DNA from: Serratia marcescens
GTDB taxonomy: Bacteria; Pseudomonadota; Gammaproteobacteria; Enterobacterales; Enterobacteriaceae
NCBI RefSeq assembly: GCF_029846115.1
Contig: NZ_JARVZZ010000001.1
Location: forward strand, 620,001 to 684,000
Reading direction: 5' to 3'
Length of the DNA: 64,000 nt
Both the position numbers and the translations under genes were made by a program. Shown here in pieces: positions 42,779 to 54,078 of the stretch (positions are counted from its first letter, which is position 1; the number at the start of each line of letters is the position of its first letter). The notes under the pieces were generated by a model. The model worked only from the letters and a program-made list of their open reading frames with translations, searched no databases and was not told the DNA's origin.

Positions 42779-42879
42779 TGTGTCATGCCCCTATGGGAAC
42801 TGGCGCGAGCGCGCCAAATGCGTCCCAACTGATAAAGATACTCTGGAACGCCGACGCCCCGCAGGGCGTCGGATAAAGA

Positions 42880-44196
42880 TTATACGACCGTCGCCAGCAG
42901 CAGGCAGCCCACCAGGCCGCACACCGAGATGATGGTTTCCAGCACCGACCAGGATTTGATGGTTTCCATGATGCTCAGGTTGAAGTACTCCTTGAACAGC
43001 CAGAAGCCCGGATCGTTAACGTGCGAGAAGATAACGCTGCCGGAACCGACCGCAATCACCATCAGCTCAGGGCTGACGCCGGTGGTGGCGATCAGCGGGG
43101 CGACGATGCCGCCGGCGGTGATCGCTGCCACGGTGGCGGAACCCAGCGCCAGACGCAGCGCGGCGGCGATCGACCAGGCCATCAGAATCGGCGAAACGTT
43201 GCTGCCTTCCATCAGACCGGCGATGTACTGCTCGACGCCGCTGTCCACCAGCACCTGCTTGAAGGCGCCGCCGCCGCCGATGATCAACAGCATCATGGCG
43301 ATGATTTTAATCGAATCGGTGATGGTGCCCATCACTTCATCCATGGTGCGGCCGCGGTTCAGGCCGAAGGTGAAGATGGCGATCAGCACGGCGATCAGGG
43401 TCGCCATCACCGGGTCGCCGAAGAACTCGGCGAAGCGCAGCAGGCTGTGGCCCTTCGGCAGCACCATTTCAGCGACCGCGCGCAGCGCCATCAGGATCAC
43501 CGGCACCAGCGACGTGGCGACGCTGACGCCGAAGCTCGGCATCTCTGCTTCGGTAAAGGTTTTCGGGTTGTACAGGCCTTCCGGCACCGGCTTGTCGATG
43601 CCTTTCAGGAAGCGGGCATAGACCGGGCCGGCCAGGATGACCGTCGGGATCGCCAGCAGCGTGCCGTACAGCAGGGTTTTACCCATATCGGCATGGAAGA
43701 TGGTGGCGATGGCGGTCGGGCCCGGGTGCGGCGGCAGGAAGCCGTGAGTCACCGACAGCGCGGCAGCCATCGGCACGCCGACGTACAGCAGCGGGATGCG
43801 CGCGGAGGCGGCGATGGTGAACACCAGCGGCAGCAGCAGCACGAAGCCCACTTCGTAGAACAGCGCGAAGCCAACGGTGAAGCCGGTCAGCACCACCGCC
43901 CATTGAATATGTTTTCTGCCGAACTTGTCGATCAGCGTGGTGGCGATGCGCTGCGCGCCGCCGCAGTCCGCCAGCAGTTTGCCGAGCATGGCGCCGAAGC
44001 CCATGATCAGCGCCAGGCTGCCCAACGTGCCGCCCACGCCAGCCTTGATGGAGCCGATGACTTTATCGACCGGCATACCCTGTGCGATCCCGACCGCCAG
44101 AGCAACCAGCACCAGAGAGATAAAGCCGTTCAGCTTGAAGCGGATCATCAGCAGCAGCAGCAGCGCTACGCCGCCTGCAACAATCACTAATGGCAT
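42880..44196 (-). CDS. gntT: Gluconate permease, GntT type
   Basis: A 438-residue GntP-family permease with about 12-14 membrane segments. The sequence from MPLVIVAGGVALLLLLMIRF to the C-terminus follows E. coli GntT, the high-affinity gluconate:H+ symporter, nearly residue for residue, rather than the low-affinity GntU found at this locus in E. coli. The start was chosen for the conserved N-terminus and length; 56 upstream codons belong to the leader. The perfect palindrome 154 bp upstream is its likely GntR operator. Confidence 0.94.
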   Translation of the reverse strand: MPLVIVAGGVALLLLLMIRFKLNGFISLVLVALAVGIAQGMPVDKVIGSIKAGVGGTLGSLALIMGFGAMLGKLLADCGGAQRIATTLIDKFGRKHIQWAVVLTGFTVGFALFYEVGFVLLLPLVFTIAASARIPLLYVGVPMAAALSVTHGFLPPHPGPTAIATIFHADMGKTLLYGTLLAIPTVILAGPVYARFLKGIDKPVPEGLYNPKTFTEAEMPSFGVSVATSLVPVILMALRAVAEMVLPKGHSLLRFAEFFGDPVMATLIAVLIAIFTFGLNRGRTMDEVMGTITDSIKIIAMMLLIIGGGGAFKQVLVDSGVEQYIAGLMEGSNVSPILMAWSIAAALRLALGSATVAAITAGGIVAPLIATTGVSPELMVIAVGSGSVIFSHVNDPGFWLFKEYFNLSIMETIKSWSVLETIISVCGLVGCLLLATVV

Positions 44197-44536
44197 AATT
44201 TTTCTCCAACCTTTTATCGCGACTCTCTTTACGATAGGCGTAAAGCGTGCGGTTGTTTTATTTTTAGGCTCTGTCCCGGTGTTTAAGAAGAGCTGTAGGT
44301 GTTGTTGAGTCAGAGGTTCAGTCTTGCAGCAAGATGACCGCACACTCATTGTTACCGGTATCATGATACCGGTAACAGAATAAGCACCGGAACCGGGTAA
44401 GCGGCTAAAATTCGCGTTCTGGGACAGAGATCAAACTTATGCCGGCAACGAGCGGCGGGCTTACAGGCGGGATAGCCCGCGCGCCTCAGGGCGCGCTGCA
44501 AAAAGAAAGGGTGTTAAAACAGAACGTTAAAATGGC
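44197..44536. other. gntR-gntT intergenic region
   Basis: A 340-bp gap with the 28-bp palindrome near its middle. CTCTGTCCC at 44269 and GGGACAGAG at 44420 form a 9-bp inverted repeat around it. GC-rich self-complementary sequence (GCGCGCC / GGCGCGC) after the gntR stop has no T-tract. No gene was found. Confidence 0.55.
44350..44377. promoter_or_regulatory. Perfect 28-bp palindrome, probable GntR operator of gntT
   Basis: The half-site TGTTACCGGTATCA is followed by its exact reverse complement with no spacer. Each arm contains TTACCGGTA, itself nearly palindromic, so the element can be read as two overlapping GntR-type sites. GntR-family (LacI-type) repressors of gluconate genes bind TTACC/GGTAA dyads. 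The position between gntR and gntT supports the call. Confidence 0.78.
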
Positions 44537-45532
44537 TCAGATACTGCCGCCGGGGATCACGGTGAAACCGACGTCCACCATGCGCGGGCACACCGTTTCG
44601 CCGCGCAGCCGGGCCAGCAAGCGCTCGGCGCCGATCTGCCCCATGCGTTCGCGCGGTGTCAGCACGCTGGCCAGCTTCGGCACCATCACCTGGCCGATAT
44701 CATGGCCGTGGAAACCGGCGATCGCCATGTCCTGCGGGATCGACAGCCCCTGCCGCTGGCACTCGAAGGCCGCACCGATCGCCAGGTCGTCGTTGGTGCA
44801 GAAGATACTGTCGATCTGCGGGTAGTCGCGCTGCGCCAGGCGCAGCAGCTCACCGCCGGCAGAATAGGAGGAAGAGCGCGCGGTCATGATGCTGTACGGC
44901 TCCAGGCCGGATTCGCGCATCGCCTGCTCATACCCCTGCTGCTTGATGATGGTACGCTCATCCTGACGGGCGCCGAAATAGACCACGTGACGGTGGCCGT
45001 GCGCGATGATCTGCTGGGTCATCTGGCGCGCCGCCTCGAAGTTGTTGAAGCCCACCGCCAGATCGATGCACGGCGAGACGCAGTCCATCAGCTCCACCAC
45101 CGGAATGCCCGCCACCTCGATCATTTTCAGGGTGCGCGGCGTGTGATGGCGCTCAGACAGGATCAGGCCGTCGATATTGTAAGAAAGCAGCGAGGTCAAA
45201 CGCTCTTCTTCACGCTCCGGCAGGTAGCCATAGTGCGCCAGCATGGTCTGGTAGTTGTGCGCGTCGGTAACGCTTTCGATGCCGCGCAGCACTTCGGCGA
45301 ACACCTGGTTGGTCAATGACGGCAACAGCACGCCAATCGCCCGGCTGGTGGCGTTGGAGAGGATGTCCGGCGCGCGGTTGGGGATGTAGCCCAGCTCATC
45401 CAGCGCGACGGCGATTTTTTGCTGCAGGGCGGCAGAAACCTGGTCGGGATTGCGCAGATAACGGCTCACCGTCATCTTGGTCACGCCCACCTTGTCCGCC
45501 ACATCCTGGAGTACCGGCCGTTTTTTCTTCAT
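44537..45532 (-). CDS. gntR: Gluconate operon repressor GntR
   Basis: A 331-residue LacI/GalR-family regulator, the length of E. coli GntR. The N-terminal helix-turn-helix and hinge are in VLQDVADKVGVTKMTVSRYLRNPDQVS, followed by a periplasmic-binding-protein-like sensor domain. It represses gluconate uptake and kinase genes until gluconate binds. The start at MKKKRPVLQDVADK fits the family; twelve upstream codons do not. Confidence 0.96.
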   Translation of the reverse strand: MKKKRPVLQDVADKVGVTKMTVSRYLRNPDQVSAALQQKIAVALDELGYIPNRAPDILSNATSRAIGVLLPSLTNQVFAEVLRGIESVTDAHNYQTMLAHYGYLPEREEERLTSLLSYNIDGLILSERHHTPRTLKMIEVAGIPVVELMDCVSPCIDLAVGFNNFEAARQMTQQIIAHGHRHVVYFGARQDERTIIKQQGYEQAMRESGLEPYSIMTARSSSYSAGGELLRLAQRDYPQIDSIFCTNDDLAIGAAFECQRQGLSIPQDMAIAGFHGHDIGQVMVPKLASVLTPRERMGQIGAERLLARLRGETVCPRMVDVGFTVIPGGSI

Positions 45533-45620
45533 TATCAATGAACTGACTAACCGTGAATGGGCAGTCATTTTAGCAAAAAAAACGGCGGGCCGATATTGTC
45601 GGTTATGCGACGGTCAACGC

Positions 45621-45646
45621 AAAAAAGGGCTCACATCGTGAACCCT
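45621..45646 (-). terminator. Terminator on the minus strand, 3' of the pirin gene
   Basis: On the minus strand AAGGGTTCAC / GTGAGCCCTT pairs over ten positions with one G:U or mismatch around a short loop and is followed by TTTTTT. It lies about 175 bp past the pirin stop and about 90 bp before gntR. Its core is repeated in the hairpin at 45783. Confidence 0.75.
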
Positions 45647-45656
45647 TCATACGGTG

Positions 45657-45690
45657 ACAAAGGGGAAAAAGCGTGGTTTTTCCCCTTTGT
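45657..45690. repeat. Long perfect hairpin
   Basis: A 14-bp perfect stem (ACAAAGGGGAAAAA / TTTTTCCCCTTTGT) with a 6-nt loop lies between the two related hairpins at 45621 and 45783. The T-run falls inside the stem, so it is not a standard terminator. Confidence 0.8.
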
Positions 45691-45782
45691 GATTGTCAGC
45701 CGAAAATCAATAAATTGATTTTCCTTGTTTTTATATGCTCCCGGCTTTCAGTCGGGCAACGTCATCAGGCTTGTCGTTAACC

Positions 45783-45809
45783 TCAAGGGCTCACATCGTG
45801 AGCCCTTGA
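45783..45809. repeat. Perfect hairpin sharing its core with the 45621 terminator
   Basis: A 12-bp perfect stem (TCAAGGGCTCAC / GTGAGCCCTTGA) with a 3-nt loop lies 14 bp after the pirin stop. The 17 bases AAGGGCTCACATCGTGA are identical to a copy exactly 160 bp to the left. There is no T-tract in the direction of the pirin transcript. Confidence 0.8.
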
Positions 45810-45823
45810 AATTTACCGCTTAA

Positions 45824-46519
45824 TCACACCGGCGGCAGATCGAACAGCAGGATTTCGCTCTCTTCGTCGGCCTGAATCGTCAGCGCCGATTCATCCCACA
45901 CCGCGAATGCGTCGCTGATGCCGGCGGCTTCGCCGTTGACCGAGACCTTGCCGCGCACCACCTGGATCCAAACGCGACGGCCGGCGGCGATCGGATACTC
46001 ACCCTGCTCGCCTTTATTCAACGCCCAACGCGACAGCGTCATGTCCTGGAACACCTTCAGCGAGCCGTCGCGCGCATCCGGCGACAGCACCAGCTGACGA
46101 CCCTGCGGCGCGTCGAACATGCGCTGCTCGTAGCGCGGCTCCAGCCCGACCTGATCCGGAATGATCCAAATCTGATACAGGTGCAGCGGACGATCCTGAT
46201 TGGCATTGTACTCGGAGTGACGTACCCCGGTGCCCGCGCTCATGATCTGGAATTCGCCGGCCTGGATCTGCTCCTTGTTGCCCATGCTGTCCTGATGCTC
46301 CACCGTGCCGCTCAGCACGTAGGTCAGGATTTCCATGTCTTTATGCGGGTGGGTACCGAAACCCTGCCCCGCGTCGATCACGTCTTCGTTGATCACACGC
46401 AGCGCCGAGAACCCCATAAAGTTCGGATCGTAGTAGTCGGCAAATGAGAAGGTGTGCCAGCTATCCAGCCAGCCATGATTGGCGTGGCCGCGGTCTTCCG
46501 CTTTACGTACATAAATCAT
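45824..46519 (-). CDS. yhhW: Pirin-family quercetin 2,3-dioxygenase-like protein (YhhW)
   Basis: A 231-residue bicupin. The metal ligands His57, His59, His101 and Glu103 (FGTHPHKDME and VRHSEYN) sit exactly where E. coli YhhW has them. That protein has quercetinase activity in vitro; the natural substrate is unknown. The ATG 8 bp after GAGGAGAG is preferred over a TTG two codons upstream. The neighbour yhhX of E. coli is missing, so ryhB lies directly upstream. Confidence 0.94.
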   Translation of the reverse strand: MIYVRKAEDRGHANHGWLDSWHTFSFADYYDPNFMGFSALRVINEDVIDAGQGFGTHPHKDMEILTYVLSGTVEHQDSMGNKEQIQAGEFQIMSAGTGVRHSEYNANQDRPLHLYQIWIIPDQVGLEPRYEQRMFDAPQGRQLVLSPDARDGSLKVFQDMTLSRWALNKGEQGEYPIAAGRRVWIQVVRGKVSVNGEAAGISDAFAVWDESALTIQADEESEILLFDLPPV

Positions 46520-46670
46520 ATTCAACTCTCCTCAATGTTTTTTTACAGTCTAGTCCTGCGGGCAGAATAAGAAAGCGTAAAAAACTCATGCCTCTGTTCA
46601 AAAATTTCGATGGAATGAAACGGCGGATGGGCAACGGATTTGTTGAAGGCGGAAGCGGTTGAAAAAGGGC

Positions 46671-46778
46671 AAAAAAAAAGCCAGCACCCGAGCTGGCTAA
46701 GTAAACACTGGAAGCAATGTGAGCAATGTCGTGCCTTCGCAGCGAGAGTATCAAGGGTTGATGCCCTCCCCGGAACGC
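46671..46778 (-). ncRNA. ryhB: Small regulatory RNA RyhB
   Basis: On the minus strand the bases opposite 46710-46734 read GCACGACATTGCTCACATTG followed by CTTCC, the highly conserved seed core of enterobacterial RyhB. It continues to a Rho-independent terminator with stem AGCCAGC / GCTGGCT and a run of nine T. The E. coli gene lies at the same place, next to yhhY. RyhB is an Hfq-dependent RNA made when iron is scarce that represses iron-using proteins. The 5' end is inferred from the promoter and gives about 108 nt; the 5' segment differs from E. coli. Confidence 0.93.
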
Positions 46779-46780
46779 AT

Positions 46781-46814
46781 CGCAATAATAATCATTATCA
46801 TTCGCACCTGTAAA
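46781..46814 (-). promoter_or_regulatory. ryhB promoter with Fur box
   Basis: On the minus strand TTTACA and TATTAT are 18 bp apart. The bases GATAATGATTATTATTGCG, overlapping the -10, match the Fur consensus at about 15 of 19 positions. Fur repression under iron sufficiency is the known control of ryhB. The position 6-8 bp upstream of the inferred RNA start fits. Confidence 0.88.
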
Positions 46815-46908
46815 GCGTTTTTTTTGACCCGTTCAAATAATATTGACTCAAGGCAGTAAACGGATAAATTCAGAGGTTATTCAACCGGTAAGCAACAGGA
46901 GCAGCGAG

Positions 46909-47424
46909 ATGAGCGAGATCGTGATACGCCACGTGGAAACGACGGATGCGCAGGCTCTGCATCATCTTTATTCTCAGACGCCCGTCTATCGCGATACGCT
47001 GCAGCTCCCGCTACCGTCCGTCGAGTCCTGGCAGAAGCGCCTCGCCAATCCCGAACCGGGTACGCATAACCTGGCGGCCTTCATCGACGGGCAGCTTGCC
47101 GGCCAGTTGGCCGTCATGCTGAATCAGCGCGTGCGCCGCCGCCATGTGGCCACCTTCGGCATCGGCGTCGATCCGCGATACCACGGCAAAGGCGTCGGCA
47201 GCCGCCTGATGCAGGCGATGATTGATCTGTGCGACAACTGGGCGGCCATCGAGCGCATCGAGCTGACGGTGTTCACCGACAACCCGGCGGCCATTGCGCT
47301 GTACCGCAAATTCGGTTTCGAGATAGAGGGCACCAGCCGCGCCTATGCCATGCGCGACGGTGTGCTGGTCGACGCCTACCATATGGCCCGTTTGCGCTCC
47401 GGGCAGCCGCACGGCGATGCGTAA
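46909..47424 (+). CDS. yhhY: GNAT-family N-acetyltransferase YhhY
   Basis: A 171-residue acetyltransferase. The acetyl-CoA-binding motif is in FGIGVDPRYHGKGVGSRLM, followed by RIELTVFTDNPAAIALYRKFGFEIEG. It matches E. coli YhhY, which acetylates some amino acids such as phenylalanine and methionine and some toxic aminoacyl compounds in vitro. The start MSEIVIRH fits the family; 22 upstream codons do not. It diverges from ryhB, and its end overlaps the next gene by 8 bp. Confidence 0.93.
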   Translation: MSEIVIRHVETTDAQALHHLYSQTPVYRDTLQLPLPSVESWQKRLANPEPGTHNLAAFIDGQLAGQLAVMLNQRVRRRHVATFGIGVDPRYHGKGVGSRLMQAMIDLCDNWAAIERIELTVFTDNPAAIALYRKFGFEIEGTSRAYAMRDGVLVDAYHMARLRSGQPHGDA

Positions 47425-48595
47425 TCGTCCTCACCCGCAGGGGCCGCTGCGCCGGCCCCTGTGCATCAACCGCCGAACCTTTTTACAAGCGCTGGCCGGC
47501 CTGACCGCCGCCGGCATATTCTCTCCTCTCACCCCATTAGGTGCCGCTATGCCAACTTCCGCCGCCGGGCGCCCAGGCGCCCGCAACCTGATTACCGATG
47601 TGCCGGGCCTGAAGGTCGGCGTGGCGCAGGACAGCCGGGTGCGTACCGGCGCGACGGTTATCCTGCCGGACAGCCCGGCGATCGCCGCCGTGGACGTGCG
47701 CGGCGGCGGCCCCGCCACCCGGGAAACTGACGCGCTGGGTGAAGACAATTTGGTGCAGACCGTCGATGCGCTGACGTTCAGCGGCGGCTCGGTTTACGGC
47801 CTGGCGGCGGCGGACGGCGTCGCGGCCTGGCTGGGGCAACAGGGCCGAGGCTACGCGCTGCGCCCGGCCCCCGGCGTGCCGGTCTCCCCTATCGTGCCCA
47901 CCGCCTGTCTGTACGATCTGGCCAACGGCGGCGACAAAAACTGGCAGCTCACGCCGCCGTATCGCCAACTGGGCATCGATGCGGTCGGCAAGGCCGGATT
48001 GGACTTTCCGCTGGGCACCGTCGGCGCCGGCTACGGCGCCATGACCGGCATGGGCAAGCTGAAAGGCGGCCTCGGCTCGGCATCTATCATTGCCACCAAT
48101 GGCGCTACCGTCGGCGCACTGGTGGCGGTCAACAGTTTGGGTGCAGTGGTCGCGCCCGGCACCCGCGCCTTCTGGGCGACCCCCTATGAAATTGACGGTG
48201 AATTCGGCAACGGCGGCGCAGCGGCGCTGGCGCAACTGCGTGCGCAGGGCGAAGACTGGATGGAACAAGAGCCGCAGGGCGGCAGAAAGAACACCACCCT
48301 GGCCTGCATCGCCACCGATCTGGCGCTGACGCGGGTGGAGTTGAAACGGGTGGCCATCATGGCGCAAGACGGCATGGCGCGCGCCATCCGCCCGCTGCAC
48401 AGCCCGTTTGACGGCGACGTCGTGTTCGCCCTGTCCACCGGGCAGCGCGAGGTTCAGGGCAGCCGTGAACTGGCGGTGCTGCAAATCGGCGCGCTGGCGG
48501 CGGACACCCTGGCCCGGGCGATCGCCCGTGGCGTGCATGCCGCCACGCCGTGGCCGGGCAGCCAGGTCGCAACCTGGCAAACGCTCGGCGGCTAA
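47417..48595 (+). CDS. Tat-exported P1/S58 (DmpA-like) family peptidase
   Basis: A 392-residue protein. INRRTFLQALAGLTAAGIF (18-36) is a twin-arginine signal with the pair at 19-20, and the likely cleavage is near residue 44. The mature part is a DmpA/S58-type N-terminal nucleophile hydrolase: GGSVYGLAAADGVAAWL, GTVGAGYGAMTGMGKLKGG and KNTTLACIATD. In this family the chain cuts itself before a Thr/Ser, probably between Asn292 and Thr293 here. Such enzymes are aminopeptidases, amidases or beta-peptidyl aminopeptidases; the substrate is unknown. The start overlaps yhhY by 8 bp; the ATG at residue 45 would lose the signal. Confidence 0.85.
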   Translation: MRNRPHPQGPLRRPLCINRRTFLQALAGLTAAGIFSPLTPLGAAMPTSAAGRPGARNLITDVPGLKVGVAQDSRVRTGATVILPDSPAIAAVDVRGGGPATRETDALGEDNLVQTVDALTFSGGSVYGLAAADGVAAWLGQQGRGYALRPAPGVPVSPIVPTACLYDLANGGDKNWQLTPPYRQLGIDAVGKAGLDFPLGTVGAGYGAMTGMGKLKGGLGSASIIATNGATVGALVAVNSLGAVVAPGTRAFWATPYEIDGEFGNGGAAALAQLRAQGEDWMEQEPQGGRKNTTLACIATDLALTRVELKRVAIMAQDGMARAIRPLHSPFDGDVVFALSTGQREVQGSRELAVLQIGALAADTLARAIARGVHAATPWPGSQVATWQTLGG

Positions 48596-48606
48596 CACGC
48601 CGCCAT

Positions 48607-48633
48607 CAAAAAAGGGGCGCCGGCGGCGCCCCT
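48607..48633 (-). terminator. Terminator of the iolDGHE operon
   Basis: On the minus strand AGGGGCGCC / GGCGCCCCT pairs around a 3-nt loop and is followed by TTTTTTT. It faces the P1 peptidase gene and lies 23 bp past the iolE stop. Confidence 0.88.
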
Positions 48634-48656
48634 CGATCTTTATTGACCCTCGCCGC

Positions 48657-49553
48657 TTAAATACCGGCGGTTTCCCGAATATAGCGGCGCGCTTTCACCG
48701 CATACTCGAACGGGTTGGCCAGCGCCGGATCCTGCTCGGCCTCCACCACCATCCACCCTTTGTAACCACGCTCGTCCAGCAGCTTGAACACCGGCCGGAA
48801 GTCGATCACGCCATCACCCGGCACGGTGAAGGTGCCCTTCTTCACGCCATCAAGGAAGCTCAGCTTGTTGGCCTTCACTTCCGCCACCACCTCATCGCGC
48901 ACGTCCTTCAGGTGGACGTGGTTGATGCGCGGCAGATACTTCTCCAGGATCGCCATCATCGCCTGCTGGCTGCCTTCCGAATAGTAGGCGTGGCCGGTAT
49001 CGAACAGCAGGTAGACGTCGTCGTTGACCATGCTCATGTAGCGATCGATTTCGGCCGTGGTCTGAATGCCGGTGCCCATGTGGTGGTGCAGACACACCTG
49101 CATGCCTTTGCCGGCGGCGATCTTCGCCAGCTCGTTGTAACCGTCGGCCACCCGCTGCCACTCTTCATCGCTGAAGTACGGCTTCTCTTCGAATACGCCT
49201 TTGGTGGTACCCTGAATGCTCTTGCTCTGCTCGGAGCAGCCGATCACCCTGGCGCCCATGGCATGCAGGAAATTCATATGGTTGATAAATTCATCGATGG
49301 TTTTGTCTTTCTGGCCGTCGGCGAAAAAGGTGCTGAACCAGGCATTGCAGATCTGGATGCCGCGAATGTCCAGCATCGGTTTCAGCACCGCCGGATCGCG
49401 CGGGTATTTGCTGCCCACTTCGCTGCCGGTGAAGCCGGCCAGCGCCATTTCGCTGACGCACTGCTGGAAGGTGTTTTCCTTGCCCAGATCGGGCATGTCG
49501 TCGTTGGTCCAGCCGATTGGCGCGATGGCCAATTTCACGTTGTCTTTATTCAT
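48657..49553 (-). CDS. iolE: Myo-inosose-2 dehydratase
   Basis: A 298-residue TIM-barrel enzyme. The N-terminus [35 protein letters not shown] is diagnostic of IolE, and [23 protein letters not shown] and NHVHLKDVR supply the expected His/Asp/Glu metal ligands. It dehydrates 2-keto-myo-inositol to 3D-trihydroxycyclohexane-1,2-dione, step 2 of inositol breakdown. It is the last gene of iolD-iolG-iolH-iolE. Confidence 0.96.
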   Translation of the reverse strand: MNKDNVKLAIAPIGWTNDDMPDLGKENTFQQCVSEMALAGFTGSEVGSKYPRDPAVLKPMLDIRGIQICNAWFSTFFADGQKDKTIDEFINHMNFLHAMGARVIGCSEQSKSIQGTTKGVFEEKPYFSDEEWQRVADGYNELAKIAAGKGMQVCLHHHMGTGIQTTAEIDRYMSMVNDDVYLLFDTGHAYYSEGSQQAMMAILEKYLPRINHVHLKDVRDEVVAEVKANKLSFLDGVKKGTFTVPGDGVIDFRPVFKLLDERGYKGWMVVEAEQDPALANPFEYAVKARRYIRETAGI

Positions 49554-49612
49554 GGTCTGCCTCGGTCCTTGGAGGGCCGCCGGTGCAAACGCCGCCGGCG
49601 AGCCGAATAAGA

Positions 49613-50497
49613 TTATTTGCCCAACAGCTCTCTTTCGATGCGCTCTCTGGTCGCCACCGCCTGGCTCGGCATCTTTTCCGGGTAGCCGAACAGCGAGGTG
49701 CAGATGATCGATTCGCCGCCGACCTTGAAGCTGCGGTTGGCAAATTCCATGTCGCGCAGCGTCTGGAACAGGGCGTCGAAATTCACCTCGCCTTCGCCGA
49801 TGCCGACGTGCTGGTGCACCGCAGCGTCAACGCCCGGCGGGTTGACGATATAACGGCAATGTTTGGTGTGATTCATGGTGTCGGCGATCAGCACGTGGGA
49901 AAGATCGTCCCCGGCGTACTGCAACATGCCGGCCACGTTGCCCTGCCCCTTGTCGTAGTAGAAGGTGTGCGGCACGCTGTAGAGGTATTTGACGTGGTCG
50001 CTGCGCAGCGATTTCACCAGATCGGCGGTTTCGTTGCTCAGCTCGCAGAAGTCCCACGGGTGCGACTGGATCTCCATACGGATGCCCTCGCGCTCGACGA
50101 TCGGCAGCAGCTCCTCCATCGAGCGATACCACAGCTCCTCGCAGATCTCCGGTTCGTTGGGGTTGCCCGCCAATTCGGTGTTGATCACCTGCACGCCCAT
50201 TTCCACCGCGATTTCGATCATCCGCCGCCAGTTTTTGACCGCCGCCTGACGGCGATCTTCGCCCGGCCCGGACCAGCGATACACCACGATAAATGAGGAG
50301 ATCTCCACGCCGGTCGCTTTCAGGACGTTTTTATACTCCGCCATGATTTCGCGGCTGGCCTTCGGATGCTTGTAAAACGGGTTGATCTGCGGGTGCGGCG
50401 ACTGCTCGATGTATTTGTAGCCCCAGTCCGCCACCTGTTGAACCATTTTGGTGATGCCCAAATCCCGTATAACGTCGACATCAAAAGCGATCTTCAT
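49613..50497 (-). CDS. iolH: IolH-like TIM-barrel sugar phosphate isomerase/epimerase family protein
   Basis: A 294-residue AP endonuclease family 2 / TIM-barrel protein ([29 protein letters not shown]..., [20 protein letters not shown]). It is not IolE or IolG, and resembles the IolH-type proteins seen in inositol clusters, whose reaction is not established. [10 protein letters not shown] and [13 protein letters not shown] are typical of the fold. The ATG follows GAGGAG by 5 bp; a GTG two codons upstream is possible. It lies between iolG and iolE in one operon. Confidence 0.8.
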   Translation of the reverse strand: MKIAFDVDVIRDLGITKMVQQVADWGYKYIEQSPHPQINPFYKHPKASREIMAEYKNVLKATGVEISSFIVVYRWSGPGEDRRQAAVKNWRRMIEIAVEMGVQVINTELAGNPNEPEICEELWYRSMEELLPIVEREGIRMEIQSHPWDFCELSNETADLVKSLRSDHVKYLYSVPHTFYYDKGQGNVAGMLQYAGDDLSHVLIADTMNHTKHCRYIVNPPGVDAAVHQHVGIGEGEVNFDALFQTLRDMEFANRSFKVGGESIICTSLFGYPEKMPSQAVATRERIERELLGK

Positions 50498-50537
50498 GGT
50501 CACTCCTCTGCAATCGTGGGTACGTGGTGCAAGCCGG

Positions 50538-53533
<2,996 letters not shown>

Positions 53534-54078
53534 TTACTCACCCTTTAGATTGAGGGCCGCCCCGGAAAGGGCTCGCGCCGAGCCGACAATCCCGTGTTTG
53601 TATTACGCGGCGGCAGCTATTATCTTGAGCAGGCGATGCCCGCTGCTCACGAAGTCGACAACCTGAAACGTGAAGCGATTATAAACAAATATATTTTTCA
53701 TAAAATCACATTACAGAAGAAACATTTCATTTTGCGATAAAGATCGCATATTGCATGAAAAGCCCGTTTCATCTCGTGATTCAGCTTTCACTGGCTTCGC
53801 GCCGCGCACCGTCCGATAGAAGCCGTTAGCACACCAGCTGACAGCCTTTATCCTGACCTAACCCTCCTTTTCTGCGCGCGCCCGGTCGCCGTCTTATAGT
53901 CACTTCATCGGCTTTTCCCGTTCCCCTGCCGATGTTTTAAACGCATCACATTTTCGGGGTGTAAATTTCATTCTATATTGAAATTGAAATTTTCATTCCC
54001 CATACTGACCACATGCTTCCTGCAGGGCGCCACGCTCGGGCCGCCGCCGGAGTTTTGCTTAAACAGAAGGAAACGGGT
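53534..54078. other. iolD/iolC divergent control region
   Basis: A 545-bp gap, A+T-rich near 53,690-53,760 and 53,940-54,000. It contains the ATGAAA-N6-TTTCAT dyad (53755), GAAACATTTC (53719) and a TGAAA-N7-TTTCA element (53979-53995). These are candidate sites for IolR. No gene was found. Confidence 0.6.
53755..53772. promoter_or_regulatory. Candidate IolR operator (iolD/iolC)
   Basis: ATGAAA and TTTCAT form a perfect 6-bp inverted repeat around a 6-nt spacer (AGCCCG). The same architecture recurs upstream of iolA. RpiR-family regulators bind such dyads. Function is inferred from recurrence only. Confidence 0.5.

Noticed and set aside
44269..44428. CTCTGTCCC / GGGACAGAG inverted repeat as a mobile-element end
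   Set aside because: No transposase, target duplication or second boundary was seen; it encloses only the gnt control region.
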